DNA of 64,000 bases from Streptomyces sp. NRRL WC-3742 (GTDB lineage Bacteria; Actinomycetota; Actinomycetes; Streptomycetales; Streptomycetaceae): NCBI RefSeq assembly GCF_000720635.1, contig NZ_JOCF01000034.1:1-64000 (forward strand). The letters are read 5' to 3'. This document shows, piece by piece, positions 1 to 9,924 of the stretch (positions are counted from its first letter, which is position 1; the number at the start of each line of letters is the position of its first letter). Below the pieces are notes generated by a model. It did not search any database. It saw nothing but the letters and a program-made list of their open reading frames with translations, and had not been told where the DNA came from. The position numbers were made by a program, and so were the translations under genes.

Positions 1-150
1 GCTCGGACCCGTCGGCACGCCGCCCTGCCCGTGCTCCACGCCCCGGCCGCGGGCCCCCGGCCGGGGGGCGCCGCCCGCTCCGTACCCCGCCCGCCCGCCG
101 CTCGGACCCGTCGGCACGCCGCCCTGCCCGTGCTCCACGCCCCGGCCGCG
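1..150. repeat. 51-bp direct repeat (1-51 and 100-150)
   Basis: The first 51 bases recur without a mismatch 99 bases later, and the stretches that follow each copy are also similar and very rich in CCGG. No convincing gene lies in bases 1-263: the open frames there have poor coding character. The function is unknown. It could be the far end of an upstream gene or array cut by the window edge. Confidence 0.7.
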
Positions 151-263
151 CGCCCCGGACCGGGGCGCGCGGCATGCTCGGGAGGGCGGCCCCGGGTGGG
201 GGAGGGGTGTGAGGCGGGATACCCTGCGGGGGTACGTGGCCGATAGGGCGAGGAGGTGGGTCG

Positions 264-920
264 ATGGGGCGGGAATCCCGGCTGGTCGGCCCAGCGATGC
301 CCTGGGCGCTGCGGCTGCTGCTGTTGGCCGCGCTGGTGTTGGGCATCGCGACGATGCACACCCTCGGCCACCCCTCCGTCGCGCACGGCGGCCACGGCGA
401 GCCGATGGCGCCCGTTGCACAGTCGGCGGACGGTGAGGGCGTCGCCCCCGCAGCGCTGCCCGCTGCCGTCGTGCAGGAGCGGCCGGTGGCGCCTGTGGCG
501 CTGCCGCCGGGTGGTGGTTTCGTCCGGTCGCTGGCTGCTGCGCACGGCCGGTCGATGCTTTCCGCCGTGCCGCCCGCAGCTGTCGTGCAGGAGCGGCCGG
601 TGGCGCCTGTGGCGCTGCCGCCGGGTGGTGGTTTCGTCCGGTCGCTGGCTGCTGCGCATGACTGGCCGATGCTTTCCGCCGTCGTCGCGCACGACGTGCG
701 GCCCGCCATGCCCGCCCATGGCATGGACCCCATGGTCGTCTGCCTCGCCGTCCTGGCCGGGTGGAGCCTCGTGCTCCTCGCCGTCGGTCCGCTGCTGCTG
801 CGCCGCAGCGGGGACGCGGCCGCCGCTGTGCGGGCCCAGGTGCTGCGGGCCGTGCGGGCGTTGCCGCCGCCCGGGGGTGGGCGGGTACTGCTCAACCGGT
901 TGTCGGTGCTGCGTCAGTAG
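264..920 (+). CDS. His/Met-rich membrane protein beside a copper oxidase
   Basis: 218 residues starting at ATG 264. An N-terminal hydrophobic segment (about residues 13-30) is followed by an HTLGH motif and His-rich HGGHGEPM. A second membrane span lies near residues 157-178, and the C-terminal tail is basic. The shape and the HTLGH motif resemble small Streptomyces membrane proteins of the DUF6153 type that sit beside copper genes; that family label is from memory and not checked. The middle holds two near-identical 38-residue blocks (VVQERPVAPVALPPGG motif) from a 114-bp duplication, so the protein is longer than expected for such a family. It lies 92 bp upstream of a multicopper oxidase, so a role in copper delivery or sensing is inferred. 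Confidence 0.65.
   Translation: MGRESRLVGPAMPWALRLLLLAALVLGIATMHTLGHPSVAHGGHGEPMAPVAQSADGEGVAPAALPAAVVQERPVAPVALPPGGGFVRSLAAAHGRSMLSAVPPAAVVQERPVAPVALPPGGGFVRSLAAAHDWPMLSAVVAHDVRPAMPAHGMDPMVVCLAVLAGWSLVLLAVGPLLLRRSGDAAAAVRAQVLRAVRALPPPGGGRVLLNRLSVLRQ
468..682 (+). repeat. In-frame 114-bp tandem duplication inside the membrane protein gene
   Basis: Bases 468-544 and 582-658 are identical over 77 bp, and similarity continues to about 568 and 682. The offset is 114 bp (38 codons), so the frame is kept. The near-identity at synonymous positions points to a recent duplication. Confidence 0.9.
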
Positions 921-1012
921 GCGTGCGCCCGGCCGCTTCGCGCCCCCGCGCGTGGTGCGGCAGATGCGCCCTGCTCGTTCACACCACCACACCGCACGAG
1001 GTGCACTCCGTC

Positions 1013-2638
1013 ATGCGTACTCCCACCCGCCGTACCGTCCTCGGTGCGGCGCTCGCCGCCGCGTCCACCGGGCTGCTCGCCGCCTGTTCCTCCGACCCGA
1101 TGTCGGGAATGAACCACGATGCCGGCGGGGCGAGCAGTCCCGCCGCCGTCCCGCCCGCCGGGTTCCTCGCGCCGAACGGTCCCGAGGTCGCCGCCGCCGA
1201 GGCGCGCCGCAACCCCGGGCCGGAGCGTAAGGTCGCGCTCACCGCCACCGAGTCCACCGTCGACCTGGGCGGACGCAGCGTCCGCACCTGGACGTACGGG
1301 GACCGCCTGCCCGGCCAGGAGGTCCGGGTCAAGGCGGGCGAGAAGCTCGCGCTCACCCTCGCCAACCACCTGCCGCAGCCCACCTCCCTGCACTGGCACG
1401 GCCTCGCGCTGCGCAACGACATGGACGGCGTCCCCGGCGTCACCCAGGACCCGATCAGGCCGGGCGCCTCCTTCGACTACGGCTTCGCGCTCACCCACCC
1501 GGGCACGTACTGGTTCCACCCGCACTCCGGCGCCCAGCAGGACCGGGGCCTGTACGCGCCGCTGATCGTGGAGGACCCGAAGGAGCCGCTGGCCTACGAC
1601 AAGGAGTGGGTCGTCGTCCTGGACGACTGGGTGGACGGCGTGGACGGCAGCACCCCGGACGCCGTGCTCGCCGAACTCGCCAAGGGCATGGGCGGGACGG
1701 GAGGCGGGGACCACTCCGGGCACACCATGCCGGGAATGCCGGGAATGCCCGGGATGCAGGGGGCGCCGGGCACGGCCGCAGGCGCGGGCGGCGCCACTCC
1801 CGCCACCGGCCCGTCGCGCATGCTGATGGGCGCCCGCAGCGAGCTGCTCGGCGGCGACGCGGGCGATGTCGCGTACCCGTTCCACCTGGTCAACGGTCGG
1901 CTGCCCGCCGCCCCCGAGACCTTCGCCGCCAAGCCCGGCGACCGCGTCCGCATCCGGCTGATCAACGCGGGCGGCGACACCGCCTACCGGGTCGCGCTCG
2001 GCGGCCACGAGCTGACGGTCACCCACACCGACGGCTTCCCCGTCGAGCCCGCCACCACCCAGGCGCTGCTGCTCGGCATGGGCGAGCGCTACGACGTGCT
2101 GGTCACCGTCAAGGACGGCGTCTTCCCGCTCACCGCCCTCGCCGAGGGCAAGAACGCGAGCGCCCTGGCCGTGCTGCGCACCGGTGGCGGCGCCGCGCCG
2201 GAGGCTTCCGTCCGCCCGTCCGAACTCGACGGGAGGCTGTTGACCGCCGACCGGCTCAAGGCCCACGCGAGCGTCCGCCTCCCGGCCAGGCAGCCGGACC
2301 GCACGGTGAAGCTGGAGATGACCGGCGGCATGGCCAAGGCCGACTGGGCGTTCAACGGCCGCCGCTACGACCCCGCGCAGCGCTACCCGGTGGCGGCGGG
2401 GGAGCGCGTGCGGCTGGAGTTCCGCAACGCGACCGAGATGTGGCACCCCGTCCACCTCCACGGGCACTCCTTCGCGCTGCCCGGCGACGGCCCGCGCAAG
2501 GACACCGCGATCGTGCTGCCGGGCGCGACGCTCGCCGTCGACTTCGACGCCGACAACCCGGGCCTGTGGATGGTGCACTGCCACAACGTCTACCACGCGG
2601 AGACGGGCATGATGACGGTCCTCGGCTACCGAGCGTGA
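1013..2638 (+). CDS. Multicopper oxidase, Tat-exported lipoprotein
   Basis: 541 residues from ATG 1013, which places a Tat motif (R6-R7) and lipobox Cys25 at the N-terminus; upstream in-frame codons lack signal-peptide character. Three cupredoxin domains are implied by the copper-site motifs H127-W-H129-G, H169-P-H171, H478-P-V-H481-L-H483 and H522-C523-H524, with type-1 ligands H478, C523, H528 and M533. The set is complete, so oxidase activity is expected outside the membrane. Likely substrates are Cu(I) or phenolics (CueO/CopA-like). A Met/His/Gly-rich insert near residues 240-260 (MPGMPGM) resembles the Met-rich segment of copper-tolerance oxidases. It lies downstream of a His/Met-rich membrane protein, which supports a copper-homeostasis role. 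Confidence 0.92.
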   Translation: MRTPTRRTVLGAALAAASTGLLAACSSDPMSGMNHDAGGASSPAAVPPAGFLAPNGPEVAAAEARRNPGPERKVALTATESTVDLGGRSVRTWTYGDRLPGQEVRVKAGEKLALTLANHLPQPTSLHWHGLALRNDMDGVPGVTQDPIRPGASFDYGFALTHPGTYWFHPHSGAQQDRGLYAPLIVEDPKEPLAYDKEWVVVLDDWVDGVDGSTPDAVLAELAKGMGGTGGGDHSGHTMPGMPGMPGMQGAPGTAAGAGGATPATGPSRMLMGARSELLGGDAGDVAYPFHLVNGRLPAAPETFAAKPGDRVRIRLINAGGDTAYRVALGGHELTVTHTDGFPVEPATTQALLLGMGERYDVLVTVKDGVFPLTALAEGKNASALAVLRTGGGAAPEASVRPSELDGRLLTADRLKAHASVRLPARQPDRTVKLEMTGGMAKADWAFNGRRYDPAQRYPVAAGERVRLEFRNATEMWHPVHLHGHSFALPGDGPRKDTAIVLPGATLAVDFDADNPGLWMVHCHNVYHAETGMMTVLGYRA

Positions 2639-2648
2639 CGAGCTGAAC

Positions 2649-2678
2649 CCCCGGGGCGGGAGCGCCCCCGCCCCGGGG
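2649..2678 (+). terminator. Hairpin terminator after the multicopper oxidase
   Basis: Perfect 12-bp stem (2649-2660 with 2667-2678) and a 6-nt loop, 10 bp after the stop codon. There is no U-tract, as is usual in high-GC actinomycetes. Confidence 0.75.
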
Positions 2679-2700
2679 CTGGCCCTGACGTGAATCTCAC

Positions 2701-2761
2701 TGACGTTTTCTTAACGCGGGGTGATGACGTGTCCTTAACGCCTGTCGCATAGCCTGTCGCA
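2701..2761 (+). promoter_or_regulatory. Paired direct repeats upstream of the APC permease
   Basis: A 17-nt sequence occurs at 2701-2717 (TGACGTTTTCTTAACGC) and 2725-2741 (TGACGTGTCCTTAACGC), 15 of 17 identical and 24 bp apart. It is followed by CCTGTCGCA at 2741-2749 and again at 2753-2761. The region is unusually A/T-rich for the window and lies 52 bp before the permease start. An operator for a response regulator or other dimeric activator is inferred; the regulator is unknown. Confidence 0.5.
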
Positions 2762-2812
2762 CTGCTGTCGTTCGACGGCGTTTTTACGGGGCCTTTAAAC
2801 AAGAGGTGCAAG

Positions 2813-4834
<2,022 letters not shown>

Positions 4835-4864
4835 CGGCTCGCGCCCTCGCCCCCTGGCGCCCTC

Positions 4865-4897
4865 GGGCCCGTCCGGTCTCCTCGACCGGGCGGGCCC
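4865..4897 (+). terminator. Hairpin terminator after the APC permease
   Basis: 13-nt arms 4865-4877 and 4885-4897 pair with one mismatch across a 7-nt loop, 30 bp after the stop. Confidence 0.7.
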
Positions 4898-4905
4898 TCC
4901 AGTTT

Positions 4906-4992
4906 TACTACGGATGTAGTGCCACTACATCCGTAGTCCCACCCCTGCGGGCGGGGCGGGACTACTCCAGTAGTGCCACTACTGGAGTAGTC
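4906..4992. repeat. Two pairs of CACTAC-N4-GTAGTG palindrome units
   Basis: Units lie at 4906-4921 and 4923-4938, then at 4960-4975 and 4977-4992, each pair separated by a single C. The outermost base varies. Inside a pair the N4 spacers are reverse complements (GGAT/ATCC; TCCA/TGGA), so 4907-4937 and 4961-4991 are perfect 15+1+15 inverted repeats. The same unit recurs at 47548-47578 and 57277-57343. Here it sits between a terminator and a TetR gene, so an operator role is possible; a mobile palindrome family is the alternative. Confidence 0.9.
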
Positions 4993-5090
4993 CGAAGGCG
5001 CGCCCGCAGGGCCCGCGCCGCTGCTAGGGTGACGACTCGACAGGACCGACCGTCTGGACGGTCCGACGTAGACGAATCGGGTGGGGGCCC

Positions 5091-5621
5091 ATGAGGGATC
5101 AACTGCTGGACGCGGTCGAGAGGCTGCTCGTCCGGGGCGGCGTGGACGCCGTACGGCTGGACGCGGTGGCCGCCGAGGCGGGGGTGAGCAAGGGCGGGCT
5201 GCTGCACCACTTCCCGAGCAAGCGGGCGCTGGTGGAGGGCGTGGTCGGTCGGCTGGCCGACCGCTTCGAGGCGGTGCTGCCCGGGCCCGGGGCGCCGCCG
5301 GGGGCGTTCGCGCTGGCCTGGCTGGACGCGACCATCCCACCCGAGTCCCCGGCCGGGGACACCAGCGGCGTCGACCAGGTGCCCGTCGCCCTGCTCGCCG
5401 CCGCCGGCGGGCCCGAGGTGCTGGACGGGCTGCGCGAGCGGTACGCCCGCTGGCAGCGGCGGCTGGAGGAGGACGGGCTCGACCCGGCGACGGCCACCCT
5501 GGTGCGGATGGCCGTCGACGGCTGGTGGTCGGCGCGACTGCTCGACCTCAGCCCGCCGCACGACGCACTGCACCGCGAACTGCGGGCCCTGATCGTGGAG
5601 CTGGTGCGCCGTGGCAGCTGA
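5091..5621 (+). CDS. TetR-family transcriptional regulator
   Basis: 176 residues from ATG 5091, preceded by a G-rich ribosome site. The N-terminal helix-turn-helix spans about residues 3-50, with the typical core VSKGGLLHHFPSKRALVEGV. The C-terminal half resembles the ligand/dimer domain of the TetR_C_37 type (WLDATIPPESP region), which is a family impression only. The stop overlaps the next gene by 11 nt, so regulator and membrane protein are probably co-transcribed. The nested palindromes 100-185 bp upstream are candidate operators for autoregulation, by position only. Confidence 0.85.
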   Translation: MRDQLLDAVERLLVRGGVDAVRLDAVAAEAGVSKGGLLHHFPSKRALVEGVVGRLADRFEAVLPGPGAPPGAFALAWLDATIPPESPAGDTSGVDQVPVALLAAAGGPEVLDGLRERYARWQRRLEEDGLDPATATLVRMAVDGWWSARLLDLSPPHDALHRELRALIVELVRRGS

Positions 5622-6042
5622 GCACGGCGGTTGCGTCCTGCGGTTCACCAAGGTGTCGATGGCCCTGACCGACCTCGGCTTCCTGGCGTACTGGGCGGTC
5701 ACCGTGACCGCTCTCCTCCCCGCCCGGTACGCGTACCGGGACTACGACAATCCGATCCTCGCCGACTGGAACTACTCGTTCCTGCCGCTGGACCTGCTCG
5801 CCGGCCTCACCGGGCTCGCCGCCCTGCTGACGGCCTGTCGGGGCGGGCGCGCCGCCGTCCGGCCGCTGATGCTGATCTCGTTGGTCCTCACCAGCACCGC
5901 CGGGCTCCAGGCCCTCGCCTTCTGGGCGCTGCGCGCGGACTTCACGCTCAGCTGGTGGGCGCCGAACCTGTTCCTGCTGCTGTTCCCGCTGCCGGGGATC
6001 GTCCACCTGGCCCGGCGCGACCTGGGCTGGTCGGCACCCTGA
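5611..6042 (+). CDS. Small four-span membrane protein (DUF5360/YvaD-like)
   Basis: 143 residues from GTG 5611, overlapping the TetR stop codon by 11 nt. About four hydrophobic spans are visible (residues 14-36, 53-75, 80-103, 115-133). A YRDYDNPILADWNYSFLPLDL segment lies between spans 1 and 2, characteristic of YvaD-type proteins of unknown function. Co-transcription with the TetR gene suggests it is the regulated output, perhaps a small transporter or stress protein. A later Met (MALTDLG) is an alternative start. Confidence 0.7.
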   Translation: MAAEHGGCVLRFTKVSMALTDLGFLAYWAVTVTALLPARYAYRDYDNPILADWNYSFLPLDLLAGLTGLAALLTACRGGRAAVRPLMLISLVLTSTAGLQALAFWALRADFTLSWWAPNLFLLLFPLPGIVHLARRDLGWSAP

Positions 6043-6048
6043 CGGTGC

Positions 6049-6091
6049 GACGCCGCCCGCGCCCGTCCGGGGCCCGGGCGCGGGCGGCGTC
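6049..6091. terminator. Bidirectional hairpin terminator between convergent genes
   Basis: Perfect 17-bp stem (6049-6065 with 6075-6091) and a 9-nt loop, between the membrane protein gene and the convergent Rpf gene. Confidence 0.85.
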
Positions 6092-6116
6092 GGTGGGAAC
6101 CAGGCCCGGACACGGC

Positions 6117-6776
<660 letters not shown>

Positions 6777-6920
6777 TCAGGTGAGGGGACAGGGCTTGCG
6801 CCGTCCGGAGGCGGCGCACTCCCACCGACGCACGCCGGGTCGGGCGCGCCGCCGACGACACGTCCGACAGGTCACCCGTCCGGCCGCCCGGGACCACCCC
6901 GCCGGCCCGCCGCCATCCGG

Positions 6921-7062
6921 CCGTACCGCATGCCGACGCGGTGCCGACGCGGTGCCGACGCCGTGCCGCCCCGGTACCGATGCCGTACCGACGCCGTGCC
7001 GATGCCGTACCGCCGTGCCGACGCCATGCCGAAGCCGTGCCGACGCCGTGTCACGACGCCAT
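6921..7062. repeat. 11-bp tandem array, about 12 units
   Basis: Degenerate 11-bp units with consensus GCCGACGCCGT run through the 412-bp space between the divergent Rpf and phosphatase genes. One 8-bp short unit (7009-7016) and one 13-bp unit (7050-7062) break the period. Because 11 is not a multiple of 3, each unit shifts frame, so the array is not selected as coding. The rest of this gap holds the Rpf promoter side (6768-6920, nothing recognised) and a PHO-box-like site. Confidence 0.85.
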
Positions 7063-7081
7063 GTCGAGGACACGGGCCACC

Positions 7082-7103
7082 GTTCAACTGCCGTTCGCCG
7101 TAC
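7082..7103 (+). promoter_or_regulatory. PHO-box-like direct repeat before the phosphatase
   Basis: Two adjacent 11-nt units, GTTCAACTGCC and GTTCGCCGTAC, match the architecture of Streptomyces PhoP sites (11-nt direct repeats with a GTTCACC core), 76 bp before the phosphatase start. The gene product fits phosphate-starvation control. The match is partial and binding is inferred. Confidence 0.55.
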
Positions 7104-7179
7104 GCACGGTCGGGGTTGGTCCGGTCGTGCAATCCGGCTGCGAGCCTCCTCGGCGTTTCTCGGAGCACAGGAGGCAGCA

Positions 7180-8790
7180 GTGGTGGCACAACCTTCGCGT
7201 AGAACGGTCCTTCGGACGGGCACGGCGGTCGGCGCGCTCGCCGCGATCCCCGCGTCCACCCTCCTCTGGACGCAGCCGGCCGTGGCCGGTACGCCCGGCC
7301 CGGAGCAGATCCACCTCCAGTGGGGCGACGAGCCCTCCCGTCAGATGACCGTCTCCTGGGCCACCGCCGCCACCGTGCGCCGCCCCCGGGTCCGCATCGG
7401 CACCCCGCGCACCGGCGCCGGGCGCAGCGTCGACGCCCGCAGCCGCAGCTACGTCGACGGCCTCAACAAGGTCGAGACCTTCACCCACCACGCCCGCCTG
7501 GACGGGCTCACCCCCGACACCACCTACGTCTACGAGGTGCTGCACGACGGCGCCGAGCCCGTGCGCGGCACCTTCCGCACCGCGCCCGCCCGTGGCCGCG
7601 CCGCCTTCCGCTTCACCAGCTTCGGCGACCTCGGCACCGGCGACAACGTGTTCAAGAAGTCCTCGATCCACGGCAACGCCGCCGTGCGGCAGGTCGAGCA
7701 GTTCGCTCCGCTGTTCCACCTGCTCAACGGCGACCTCGCGTACGCCAACAACAACCCGCAGCTGCAGCCGCAGGCGTGGAACGCGTTCATGAACAACATG
7801 GGCAAGTCCGCCGCCAACCGCCCGTGGATGCCGGCCCCCGGCAACCACGAGGTCGAGGCCGGCGGCGGCGACCTCGGGTACGCCTCCTACCTGACGCGCT
7901 TCGAGCTGCCCGGCAACGGCACCCGCGACCACTGCGGCAACTGGTACAGCTTCCAGGTCGGCTCGGTGCTGTTCGTCAGCCTCGACGGCAACGAGATCGC
8001 GGTCGAGGACGACGCCAGCCTCGACCCGGCCACCGGCCAGTCCATCTACATCAGCGGTTACAGCGAGGGCGCCCAACTGCGCTGGCTGGAGCGGGTGCTG
8101 AAGCAGGCCCGGCGCGGGAGCTCGGTCGACTGGATCGTCGTCAACCTGCACCAGTTCGCGATGTCCTCCTCGGCCGCCAGCCACGGCGGTGACATGGGCC
8201 TGCGCGAGCACCTGCTGCCGCTGCTCGACCGCTACTCCGTCGACCTCGTCCTCGCCGGTCACGACCACGACTACGAGCGCACCCACCCCGTCCGCGGCAC
8301 CGAGGCGGGCGGCCTGCTCACCCCGGCCGTCGTGGACGACGAGCTGCGCCAGGTCGACACCTCCGAGGGCACCGTCCACCTCATCCTCGGCGGCGGCGGT
8401 ACCGCCGGTCACGACGACGTCTACCTTCCCGCCGACGCCGACGGCGTGCGCGAGGCCACCGTCCGCACCCAGCGCCTCACCTTCAAGGCCGACCCGGACG
8501 CCAAGGAGAAGGCCCACTGGTCGGCGGTGACGGACCCCGACACCACGTACCCGTACGGCGTCGCCGTCTTCGACGTCGACCCGGGCCTCGTCCCCGGCGG
8601 GCGGACGACGATCACCGTCTCCTACTACCACTCGGTTCCGGCCACCGCCGCCAACCCGGTGCCGGTCCCGGTGCTGTTCGACAGGTTCACCCTCTACCGC
8701 GACCGCAGCGACGGCTGGTCCGACGACAACGACGACCAGGGCGAGGACGAGCAGTCCGGCGAGCGCGCGAAGGCCCGCGCGGGCCGCTGA
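7180..8790 (+). CDS. Purple-acid-phosphatase-type metallophosphoesterase, Tat-secreted
   Basis: 536 residues from GTG 7180; GTG 7183 is equally good, with AGGAGG at 7169-7174. A Tat motif (SRRTVLRTG) and signal end AVAG are present. An N-terminal fibronectin-like domain (residues 40-145) is followed by the metallophosphoesterase core with the expected metal and active-site motifs in order: GDLGTGD, NGDLAYAN, PGNHE, VNLHQ and GHDHDYERTHP. All metal ligands appear present, so a secreted dinuclear-metal phosphatase that scavenges phosphate from organic phosphates is likely. The C-terminus ends in a disordered acidic tail. The PHO-box-like repeat upstream and the long hairpin after the gene suggest a single, phosphate-controlled transcript. 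Confidence 0.9.
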   Translation: MVAQPSRRTVLRTGTAVGALAAIPASTLLWTQPAVAGTPGPEQIHLQWGDEPSRQMTVSWATAATVRRPRVRIGTPRTGAGRSVDARSRSYVDGLNKVETFTHHARLDGLTPDTTYVYEVLHDGAEPVRGTFRTAPARGRAAFRFTSFGDLGTGDNVFKKSSIHGNAAVRQVEQFAPLFHLLNGDLAYANNNPQLQPQAWNAFMNNMGKSAANRPWMPAPGNHEVEAGGGDLGYASYLTRFELPGNGTRDHCGNWYSFQVGSVLFVSLDGNEIAVEDDASLDPATGQSIYISGYSEGAQLRWLERVLKQARRGSSVDWIVVNLHQFAMSSSAASHGGDMGLREHLLPLLDRYSVDLVLAGHDHDYERTHPVRGTEAGGLLTPAVVDDELRQVDTSEGTVHLILGGGGTAGHDDVYLPADADGVREATVRTQRLTFKADPDAKEKAHWSAVTDPDTTYPYGVAVFDVDPGLVPGGRTTITVSYYHSVPATAANPVPVPVLFDRFTLYRDRSDGWSDDNDDQGEDEQSGERAKARAGR

Positions 8791-8794
8791 CGCC

Positions 8795-8839
8795 CCCTCT
8801 GCACAGGAAGTCGGCCCGGCCGACTTCCTGTGCAGAGGG
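8795..8839. terminator. 45-nt near-perfect palindrome, probable terminator
   Basis: 22-bp perfect arms (8795-8816 and 8818-8839) meet around a single C. It starts 5 nt after the phosphatase stop and ends 78 nt before the next start. As RNA it would form a very stable hairpin; as DNA it could be a protein site or cruciform. Confidence 0.8.
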
Positions 8840-8916
8840 AATCCCTGGGGAGGGAATCCCCCGCCTCCCGGGCCGGTTGCAGCCGACGTCAGGTTGGCAG
8901 CGGCGGGAGGGCACGC

Positions 8917-9711
8917 GTGAAGATCGGCGACATCGAGGTCCTGGCGATCGCGGACGGGGTGGGCACGGAGGTGGCCGCCGAGATCCTCACCCGCCCCGGG
9001 GTGGACGACCCGTGGTCCTGCCACGAGCACCACCGGCGGCCGGACGGCAGCCTCGACCTCCCCCTGGGCGGCTTCCTCGTGCGCACCGGGGAGCGGACCG
9101 TCCTGGTGGACGCCGGAGTCGGCCCCTTCGACGACGGAAGGTACCGCGGCGGCGGCCTCCTGGACTCCCTCGTGGCCCACGGCGTCACGCCGGAGGAGGT
9201 GACCGACGTGGTCTTCACCCACCTCCACTTCGACCACATCGGCTGGGCGACCGTCGAGGGGAAGCCCGTCTTCCCCCGCGCCACCTACCGTGCCCACGAG
9301 GCCGACTGGGAGCACTTCGTCACCGGAGCCACGGCAGTCCCGGAGGCTTCCGCCAAGCTCACCCCCCTCGGTGACCAACTGGCCCTGTTCGAGGCCGATT
9401 TCACCGTGGCCCCCGGCCTCGACGCCCTCCACGTCCCCGGCCACACCCCCGGCACCACCGTCTTCGTGGCCTCCTCCGGGGGCCGCCGCGCCCTGCTGCT
9501 CGGAGACGTCGCCCACTCGGTGGTCCAGTTCGGCGAACGGGACTGGCAGGTCGTCTGGGACGTGGACCCGGCCGCCGCCTCCGCCGCGCGCAACCGCATC
9601 GCCGACGAGGCCGCCGACACCGAGGACCTCCTGGTGGCCGCCCACTTCCCCGGTATGCGCTTCGGCCGCGTCCTCGCCGCCGACGGCAACCGCCGCTTCG
9701 TCGCGGTCTAG
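8917..9711 (+). CDS. MBL-fold metallo-hydrolase
   Basis: 264 residues from GTG 8917, chosen for GGGAGG 6 nt upstream; the longer frame upstream has no ribosome site. Metal motifs are THLHFDHIGW (two-metal HxHxDH), GHTPGTT, the bridging Asp in LLLGDVAH, and the last His in AAHFPGMRFG. This fits the quorum-quenching-lactonase-like branch of the metallo-beta-lactamase superfamily (AHL lactonase/MPH type). The substrate is not deducible: a lactone, ester or organophosphate is possible. No neighbour gives a pathway, and the gene stands between a palindrome and a 12-bp tandem array. Confidence 0.85.
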   Translation: MKIGDIEVLAIADGVGTEVAAEILTRPGVDDPWSCHEHHRRPDGSLDLPLGGFLVRTGERTVLVDAGVGPFDDGRYRGGGLLDSLVAHGVTPEEVTDVVFTHLHFDHIGWATVEGKPVFPRATYRAHEADWEHFVTGATAVPEASAKLTPLGDQLALFEADFTVAPGLDALHVPGHTPGTTVFVASSGGRRALLLGDVAHSVVQFGERDWQVVWDVDPAAASAARNRIADEAADTEDLLVAAHFPGMRFGRVLAADGNRRFVAV

Positions 9712-9726
9712 CCTCGCGGAGCCTGG

Positions 9727-9774
9727 CGAAGCGCTTGACGGGGCGCCTGTCGGAGCGCTTGACGAGGCGCTTGA
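9727..9774. repeat. 12-bp tandem array (consensus CGGAGCGCTTGA)
   Basis: Four full units (9727, 9739, 9751, 9763) plus partial units on both sides, between the MBL hydrolase stop and the beta-propeller gene. Three successive unit junctions read TTGACG, a -35-like hexamer, so the array could be read as repeated promoter elements. That is a suggestion from position only. Confidence 0.8.
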
Positions 9775-9924
9775 CGGAGCTTGTACCCCGGGGTGGGACG
9801 GGTTGGCAATGCGTCATTCGGCGTAGGACAGGGCGTCGGAGGGCGGGGGAGAATTCCGAGCGGCATGCGCACGCCAAGTTCTTCTGCACGGAGCACTCCC
9901 ACCCCACCCAGAAGGTTGGAAGCG

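Noticed and set aside
1..263. Protein-coding genes in the first 263 bases
   Set aside because: Open frames of 71-75 residues are Arg/Pro/Ala-rich and coincide with a direct repeat; none has coding periodicity.
914..2596. 560-residue minus-strand frame opposite the multicopper oxidase
   Set aside because: Shadow frame with no motifs; the plus strand has all copper ligands.
6921..7062. CRISPR array
   Set aside because: Units are 11 bp, contiguous and without spacers; no cas genes are in the window. The other tandem arrays fail for the same reason.
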